From: Diospyros lotus
Taxonomy: Eukaryota; Streptophyta; Magnoliopsida; Ericales; Ebenaceae
DNA length: 64,000 nt
Assembly (NCBI RefSeq): GCF_014633365.1
Contig: NC_068344.1
Location: 10,307,669 to 10,371,668, forward strand
Direction: 5' to 3'
The notes below the pieces were generated by a model. That model worked only from the letters and a program-made list of their open reading frames with translations, did no database searches and had not been told where the DNA came from. Of this stretch, positions 58,133 through 64,000 are shown piece after piece (position 1 is the first letter of the stretch; each line of letters begins with the position of its first letter). The translations under genes were made by a program, and so were the position numbers.

Positions 58133-61100
58133 TTATGATTTGATTTGATTCACCACATCAAGTTGAATTGTCAGATTTGCCAAATATCCCTTGATTGGTT
58201 TAGGCTTAACACCTACTGTTAGGTGGCTAAATTCCTCGATCATCATGTTAGCCACAATTTCGGAGCTTCTTCGGCTAAGAGCGTCTGCAACTATGTTCGC
58301 CTTTCCTGGATGATAGGAGATGGTACAATCATAATCCTTCAAATACTCCATCCATCTTCTTTGTCTCATGTTTAACTCTTTCTGAGAAAATATGTACTTC
58401 AAACTCTTATGGTCCGTAAAAATCTCAAATTGTACCCCGTAGAGATAATGTCTCCACAACTTCAAAGCATAAATTATAGCTGCTAATTCCAAGTCGTGAG
58501 TTGGGTAGTTCTGCTCATGTCTTTTCAATTGCCGAGATCCGTAAGCGATTACTTTTCCATCTTGCATTAGAACACATCCCAACCCTATTCCCGAAGCATC
58601 ACTATACACCACAAACTTTCCTGCCTCCGTTGGCATTGCTAGAATCGGTGCCGTGGTTAATCGTGCCTTAAGTTCTTGGAAACTTTGCTCACATTTATCA
58701 TCCCATTCAAATTTAACTTCTTTCTGCGTCAATCGAGTAAGTGGAGCCGATATCTTTGAAAACCCTTCTACAAACCTTCTATAGTATCCAGCTAGTCCAA
58801 GAAAACTTCGGATCTCCCCAATGGTCTTAGGTGCTTGCCATTTTTGAACTGCTTCTATCTTTGCTGGATCGACAGCTATACCTTCTGCAGAAATTATATG
58901 TCCAAGAAATGCTACTTGAGTAAGCCAAAATTCACATTTCGAGAACTTGGCGTACAATTTGTGGTCCTTTAAAGTCTGCAAGACTATCCTTAAATGTTTT
59001 TCATGATTACTCTCACTTGCAGAGTATATCAGAATGTCATCTATGAACACTATTACAAACTTGTCCAGGTATGGTCTAAACGTTCGGTTCATTAAATCCA
59101 TAAATGCAGCAGGTGCATTGGTCAATCCAAACGGCATCACTAGATATTCGTAGTGACCATACCGTGACCGAAACGCAGTCTTGGGCACATCTTCCTGTTT
59201 GATCTTCATTTGATAGTACCCAGACCGAAGATCTATCTTAGAAAATACTCTAGCTCCTTGGAGTTGGTCAAACAACTCTTCAATCCTAGGCAAAGGATAC
59301 TTATTCTTTATAGTTACCTTGTTCAACTGTCGGTAGTCAGTACACATACGTAGGGTACCATCTTTCTTTTTCACGAACAATATCGGAGCTCCCCAGGGTG
59401 ACACACTTGGTCTGATAAATCCTTTGTCGGTCAAGTCCTGTAATTGCTCCTTCAATTCCCTCATCTCAGCTGGGGCCATCTTGTACGGAGGTATGGATAT
59501 TGGCTGTGTACCTGGTATAAGATCTATCGAAAATTCAATTTCTCTTTGGGGAGGTAATCCTGGTAATTCCTCAGGAAATACCTCAGGATACTCATTCATG
59601 ACCCTCACTGATTCCAACTCGAGACTTTTCTTTCCTGATTCGGGTTTGGCTGATTGCAATGTGTGCAGAATCACGCCATTTTCTCTCTTAGTCTTCCTAC
59701 TTTGACCCTGGAACACAACCCATTCTCTGTTAAGCTTGGGTAAGCTCACGGTCTTACTCTTACAATCTATTTTAGCCTCATGTAGCGATAGGAAATCCAT
59801 ACCGATAATTATGTCGAAATCTTGAATGTCTAATACCACTAAATCAATCTTAAAACTTTCCGATCCCATACTAAAAATACACTCGCGGCACCCTACTGCA
59901 GTTCTTAGAGTTGAACCCATAGGAGTGGCTATTACCATTTGATAACCCAATTCCTTAGGTTCTAATTTTAAACCTTCTAATGATGCATGCGACACAAATG
60001 AATGCGTAGCACCTGGATCAATTAAAGCATGAGCTGGAATATTCGAAAAGAACAGTGTACCTTCAATAACTGCAGGATCGGCCTCAGCGTCCTCACAAGT
60101 CAGATTGTACACTCGGCCTGGACGAACATTTTGTGCACTTCCACTCGGTGGTTCCATCTTCTGTCTTTTTGAGCAATCGCGCGAGATATGCCCTGGTTGA
60201 CCACAATTGTAACACACCACCTTTCCCTGATTCCCAACCTGGGGCATTGCTTTGATCTTTGGGCAATTTCTCCCAATGTGACCTTCTTCGCCGCATCCAT
60301 AGCACCGCAAGACACATCTCTTCCCAAGGTGTTTCCTCTTACATCGAGGACACTTCCCGTCATCCCTTGGTTGAGTCGTCGGACTGCCTAGTTTACCGCT
60401 CTTACTTCCTTCCTCTGTCTTGATGATCTTGGCTCGTGTCAGATTTCTCTCAATGGTCAAAGCTCGGTGCAATGCTTCTTTGTAAGTTTCAACGTCCCAT
60501 CCACTTAAAACTTGCTGGAGATGTTCTTGTATTCCTGAAACAAACTTTTGTGCCTTCTGACTCTCGTCAGTCTCATACATGGGTACATACTTAATCAGTT
60601 GAATGAACCGATTATCGTATTGACTCACAGTCATCTCTCCTGTCTGCTTGAGCCTCATAAACTCCCAAATTCTTTCTTCCTTCCAACTCTTGGAAAAATA
60701 CTTGGCGTTAAACTCCTCCTTGAATCCCGCCCAAGTATAGGTTGGTACATCCTCATTCTCAGTTTCACGCTCCTGTTGAGACCTTATTAATGATCGTTCG
60801 GTAGACTGCCACCACCGACCTGCTTCTTCTTCCAGTGTGTAGGTTGCACACCTCACATTCTCCTCTTCACTGCATTGGAGATGTTGAAGTAGTTTCTCAG
60901 TCTGCTCCAGCCAATACTCGGCTGAGCTAGGATCATCGCCTGTCCTTCCTTTGAACACAGGGGGTCTCAAATGTCGGTATCGCTCTAAAGCTGTGGTCGT
61001 GTGCCGCGTAGGCTCCTCTCGACTCACGTATGTTAGCATATTTTCTAAAAATCGCTCCATTCGCTCAAATCGGTCCTCACTGGAGCTCGATTCCCCGACG

Positions 61101-61216
61101 TATCTTCTGTTCCCTCCTGAGTGATTCCTGCGATCATCCTGATCTTCGAGATTATTTCCTTCTCTTCTTCCACTTACGTCATGAGCTGCGTCCCGTAGCC
61201 TTCGTGTATTCACCAT
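58133..61216 (-). CDS. Tekay-like gag-protease-reverse transcriptase-RNase H polyprotein
   Basis: I chose the start [13 protein letters not shown] at 61216; the frame is open further upstream, but gag proteins of this group often begin MxxTR. The gag region spans about residues 1-280. Zinc-finger-like motifs follow: [13 protein letters not shown] near 290, [14 protein letters not shown] near 310 and [14 protein letters not shown] near 340. The protease motif [11 protein letters not shown] is near 400. The reverse transcriptase has [12 protein letters not shown] near 722 with both catalytic Asp, and RNase H starts [14 protein letters not shown] near 869. The frame stops at 58133 just before the integrase, which continues one base out of frame, so a single indel in the AATCA-rich stretch at 58110-58140 splits the polyprotein. 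Otherwise it is undamaged. Confidence 0.93.
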   Translation of the reverse strand: MVNTRRLRDAAHDVSGRREGNNLEDQDDRRNHSGGNRRYVGESSSSEDRFERMERFLENMLTYVSREEPTRHTTTALERYRHLRPPVFKGRTGDDPSSAEYWLEQTEKLLQHLQCSEEENVRCATYTLEEEAGRWWQSTERSLIRSQQERETENEDVPTYTWAGFKEEFNAKYFSKSWKEERIWEFMRLKQTGEMTVSQYDNRFIQLIKYVPMYETDESQKAQKFVSGIQEHLQQVLSGWDVETYKEALHRALTIERNLTRAKIIKTEEGSKSGKLGSPTTQPRDDGKCPRCKRKHLGKRCVLRCYGCGEEGHIGRNCPKIKAMPQVGNQGKVVCYNCGQPGHISRDCSKRQKMEPPSGSAQNVRPGRVYNLTCEDAEADPAVIEGTLFFSNIPAHALIDPGATHSFVSHASLEGLKLEPKELGYQMVIATPMGSTLRTAVGCRECIFSMGSESFKIDLVVLDIQDFDIIIGMDFLSLHEAKIDCKSKTVSLPKLNREWVVFQGQSRKTKRENGVILHTLQSAKPESGKKSLELESVRVMNEYPEVFPEELPGLPPQREIEFSIDLIPGTQPISIPPYKMAPAEMRELKEQLQDLTDKGFIRPSVSPWGAPILFVKKKDGTLRMCTDYRQLNKVTIKNKYPLPRIEELFDQLQGARVFSKIDLRSGYYQMKIKQEDVPKTAFRSRYGHYEYLVMPFGLTNAPAAFMDLMNRTFRPYLDKFVIVFIDDILIYSASESNHEKHLRIVLQTLKDHKLYAKFSKCEFWLTQVAFLGHIISAEGIAVDPAKIEAVQKWQAPKTIGEIRSFLGLAGYYRRFVEGFSKISAPLTRLTQKEVKFEWDDKCEQSFQELKARLTTAPILAMPTEAGKFVVYSDASGIGLGCVLMQDGKVIAYGSRQLKRHEQNYPTHDLELAAIIYALKLWRHYLYGVQFEIFTDHKSLKYIFSQKELNMRQRRWMEYLKDYDCTISYHPGKANIVADALSRRSSEIVANMMIEEFSHLTVGVKPKPIKGYLANLTIQLDVVNQIKS

Positions 61217-61412
61217 CTGAAGTGAATCACGGAAATAGATTATACTCAAGACAAGATTGTTTCTATACAAAGGGGACAGTTTGATTTCTTTATAATATCC
61301 CACAAACAGAACAACTTAGTACAACCGAAAAGGAGAATAGACATAACATCTTATTTTATTTTATATTATATTTACATATCGCTTCGTCCAACAACTATCT
61401 CTTCGGCCCTAC

Positions 61413-61895
61413 TCAGTAGTTCTTCGGCCTCCAGACCCATGACTCCTTGTGGTCCCCGTCACTGTCGGATGCTACCAGGGGTCCTTCGTCATCATCTTGG
61501 ACTTCCTGAGATTCCTCATCTGATTCCTCATCAGAGCTAATATCTATGACCTCATCCGCGAGATTTGCAGCAATCTCTGCCTGTTCCTCCTCATCCATAA
61601 CGTCCCCGAGTAGATCCTGATGCTCGTTCCGCATTCTTGCGCAGAATTCACGTAGAGAGTCGTCTTCCCAGTCCTGCCACAACCATTGCGCAAAAGTCTT
61701 CCATTCCCCCTCCAGCTGGTCAATAAGAAATCCGATCTGAAACTCTGATAAATCTACCATCTGTCGGTAACTAGGGGGCACATCATCAATAATTTCCTCC
61801 ATTGCAAGCAAAAACACATTCATGTCCTCATTTTGCGGGTTTCCTCGAGCTTCGATCCTATTTGCCCAATGTGTCAGCAGTACTTGATCCACCAT
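61413..61895 (-). CDS. Accessory ORF upstream of gag in the Tekay-like element (160 residues, acidic)
   Basis: An intact ATG frame lies between the primer site (62057) and gag (61216), in the same orientation, about 160 bp inside the LTR. The N-terminal two thirds look helical and Trp-rich (KTFAQWLWQDWEDDSLREF). The C-terminal third is strongly acidic and carries EVIDISSDEESDEE, which has the form of a phosphorylation-dependent SUMO-interaction motif (hydrophobic V-I-D-I followed by Ser/Asp/Glu). No signal peptide or membrane segment. It is not gag, protease or any polymerase domain. Its intact state inside a very young element suggests it is maintained. I do not know a described function; ends at 61413, 197 bp before the gag start. 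Confidence 0.75.
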   Translation of the reverse strand: MVDQVLLTHWANRIEARGNPQNEDMNVFLLAMEEIIDDVPPSYRQMVDLSEFQIGFLIDQLEGEWKTFAQWLWQDWEDDSLREFCARMRNEHQDLLGDVMDEEEQAEIAANLADEVIDISSDEESDEESQEVQDDDEGPLVASDSDGDHKESWVWRPKNY

Positions 61896-62056
61896 TTTCT
61901 ACTAATAATACACAAAGATTTTTCTCAGAAACCTCAAACAAGTGTTTCCTAAAGTTTTCATATGACACCTAGAATCCATATTCCTGTTCTAAGTTAACAA
62001 ACCTAACCGTGCTAAGTTCAATAACCTAGCCTAGTCATCCTAGGGTTTTAACCTAG

Positions 62057-62069
62057 GGCTCTGATACCA
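62057..62069 (-). other. Primer-binding site of the Tekay-like element, tRNA-Met type
   Basis: Minus strand TGGTATCAGAGCC lies two bases from the 5' LTR end, complementary to initiator tRNA-Met. Confidence 0.95.
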
Positions 62070-62071
62070 AT

Positions 62072-64000
62072 TGTAACACCCCGCCCTATACAGGCATGTC
62101 ACTATAAGGAAATTCCCGGGGTTTCTTTTTTTTTGTCTGATACCCGCGGCGCCTGTGAGCACAATCTTCACATGCAGATGAAACACTCATCGTAAAACTA
62201 CATCCGGCACCCGCGGTGATCAAAAGAACCACTCCTCATGCAGATATATACCCCGAGAGTTCCAGTCTTACTCGTTTAGTTAGAAATAACAAATCTTAAC
62301 TGAACGAGATAATATAAACACAGCGGAATACTTAATTAATCAAAATGACGAGGCCTACCACCTGCTACACGCAAAATGTTCCCACACCGATATATGCATA
62401 CAACACTGATACTAACGATTACAACACCGTCGAGCGATCGCTCATACATACAATGTTAAGAATACTAGTGTTTCCAAAATAATACAACAACTATCAAATA
62501 AACACCACAGATTCACTGGCCGTCTCATCGACCTCGCAGCTGTCCCTGACTGGAACGTTGAATGTTCCAGGGGCATAACCCATGTTAGATGATAAACCAT
62601 CTAAGTGAAGGCATGAAACAGATATACAATGCATAAAGACATACGAGCATGGCATACTATACGACAACATGCAAGACACATCTAACTCGAGATATCACCT
62701 TGACATACTTAATCCCTCGAATATCCCACTGTGGCACACGTTCACCTGGTCCAACGTTAATCCCTCGAGTGCACCGTCGTGACACTCGTTCACCTGGTTT
62801 AACATTATTCCCTCGAGTGCCCCAGTGTGACACCCGTTCACCTGGATTAACATTGTCCCAATCTCAAGTAGACCCCTTACCGCCCCATATGGACCCAACG
62901 ATGCAATTAGACTTGACCCTATATGATATGAAAATTTACACGCCATGCACCAATACTTTTAAAAATAAACAGTTAATGCAATATTGACACAACGAATGTA
63001 AGTAAATGCCTTGTAAAATAAGCTAAGTCCAGGAGCGTACAAATACTCACAAGAACTCACCAAAAGCACTTTAAGACACTTTCGAGTCAAGGTAAGGCTA
63101 AAATCAAACCACTCACCTTAATTCGGAAAAGTCCGGATTTTGCCTCGAAAAACGTGCCACACCTCAAAAATTGTGTAATTCTTCTTCCAATGACCCAATT
63201 GATTCCTATTTCACCATTTAAGACCTTTGGAATCAATATTTCTATTTTTCCACAATTTTTCTATTTTTATTTATTTTTCAAACATTTCTATCTTCGGAAA
63301 TTTATTAAAAATACCTAACATCAATTTTCACAAAATATTTTTCCATGATAATTCTTAAAATAATTTTACCTAAATTCTGAAATTAAAATCAAAGAAAAAC
63401 CATACCTCACGCGCCACCCAGAGGTCCCGCGAGTGGCTGCCACGCGCCGCCGCACAGTCTTCTTCTCCGGTCGTCTTCTCCGATTCCGGCGATGTCCAAT
63501 GCCCTAAATTCTTATAGGGGCTTGTAGAGCTCTTCAATGCGACCTCAATGGTGCCCTTAATCGTCGGAAAAAGTGGCCGGAGGTGGGTTTAAAACCCAGT
63601 TGCAGGTCGCGGTGGCGGCGGTTCGGTTTTCCGGCCAAACTTCCAAAACCCCTCTAAATCTACACCAAACGCTCCCAAATGCTCCAGAAATGATCCTCTA
63701 AACCCAAGGAACAAAAGCCCCTTATCCCTCAAGCTCGATTCAAGCAAAAACACAAGAAATTTGAGCGATTTCGTTTTTGAACCCTCGGCCGAAAACCTCC
63801 TTTTATACTCGTTTTGGACCCGATTCCCTACCATATCCGGCTCGTCCTTATCCCTTAAGCCCAAATCTCGCCTCTAAACCAATCGAAAAACACCAAATCA
63901 AGCGCTAGATCCCTCGAAAAATTCGGCCAAATCGAAAATCTTTTGGCCATTAATTCCGATCACATCAAGGCCATTTTCCGGCCAATGGGAGCTCCCAACG
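62072..64000 (-). repeat. 5' LTR of the Tekay-like element (partial, cut by window end)
   Basis: 1929 of an expected 2452 bp. It matches 54291-56219 with five substitutions seen by eye, near 62527, 62787, 63132, 63700 and 63810. Confidence 0.95.
62709..62852. repeat. Three 48-bp tandem repeats inside the 5' LTR
   Basis: Same array as 54928-55071, with one base different in the second unit (ACACTCG in place of ACACCCG). Confidence 0.85.

Larger units (their letters stand above)
54291..64000 (-). mobile_element. Young Tekay-like chromovirus (gypsy), runs past the window end
   Basis: Minus-strand element with 3' LTR 54291-56742, polypurine tract, integrase with chromodomain, reverse transcriptase, gag, an extra 5' ORF, a tRNA-Met primer site and a 5' LTR starting at 62072 and still running at 64000. 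The LTRs differ at five positions over the 1929 bp that can be compared. Domain order and the C-terminal chromodomain place it in the chromoviruses, most like Tekay/Del. It lies inside the old gypsy gag. The outer target duplication is outside the window. Confidence 0.93.

Noticed and set aside
59424..61284. Plus-strand frames opposite the Tekay-like gag-pol
   Set aside because: Antisense shadows of the polyprotein.

Overview
The window looks like plant nuclear DNA from a eudicot. It is AT-rich and has GT/AG introns, a CC-NB-ARC-LRR resistance gene, a plant L1 LINE, Ty1/copia and Ty3/gypsy LTR retrotransposons, hAT and Mutator-type DNA transposons, and primer-binding sites matching plant tRNA-Met and tRNA-Asp. 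I cannot name the species. No tRNA, rRNA, CRISPR or prokaryotic feature was seen.

Region 1 (1-10 kb). A three-exon CNL resistance gene lies on the minus strand (6726 to about 846). Its exon-2 boundary carries a one-base homopolymer frame problem. Its upstream side holds microsatellites, a 1.06 kb Mutator-like element (7467-8529) with long terminal inverted repeats and a 10-bp target duplication, and copies of a short host repeat. One of those copies (about 10.02-10.09 kb) serves as an unoccupied version of the MULE insertion site.

Region 2 (about 10.1-35.4 kb). One degenerate plus-strand L1 LINE has been cut into pieces by later insertions. These are a 3 kb solo LTR that itself contains a copia-type solo LTR, a 2.2 kb solo LTR, an 8.5 kb LTR element in minus orientation (20826-29341), another 3 kb solo LTR, and a 0.9 kb hAT MITE. 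Most boundaries are set by target-site duplications. The 8.5 kb element has a tRNA-Asp primer site, lacks recognisable pol, and carries an intronless copy of a LONELY GUY (LOG) cytokinin-activating enzyme gene broken by two stop codons. It also carries an unrecognised 181-residue Cys-rich ORF.

Region 3 (35.4-40.8 kb). This is low-copy-looking intergenic DNA with the last three exons of an unidentified minus-strand gene (37906-38986) and a possible MITE.

Region 4 (40.8-64 kb). An old minus-strand chromodomain-type gypsy element is broken by three insertions. The first is a 3'-truncated plus-strand copia element, whose short 5' LTR hosts an apparently intact autonomous hAT transposon (42134-45735, transposase readable over four exons). 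The second is a 1.7 kb solo LTR. The third is a very young Tekay-like chromovirus (54291 to beyond the window end) whose two LTRs differ at only five positions over the 1929 bp compared. The Tekay-like element has an extra acidic 160-residue ORF between its primer site and gag.

Apart from the CNL gene and the partial gene near 38 kb, almost everything is transposable-element DNA. The most novel-looking items are the accessory ORF with a SUMO-interaction-like motif in the young chromovirus, the LOG-capturing non-autonomous element with its unknown ORF, and the apparently intact hAT element.
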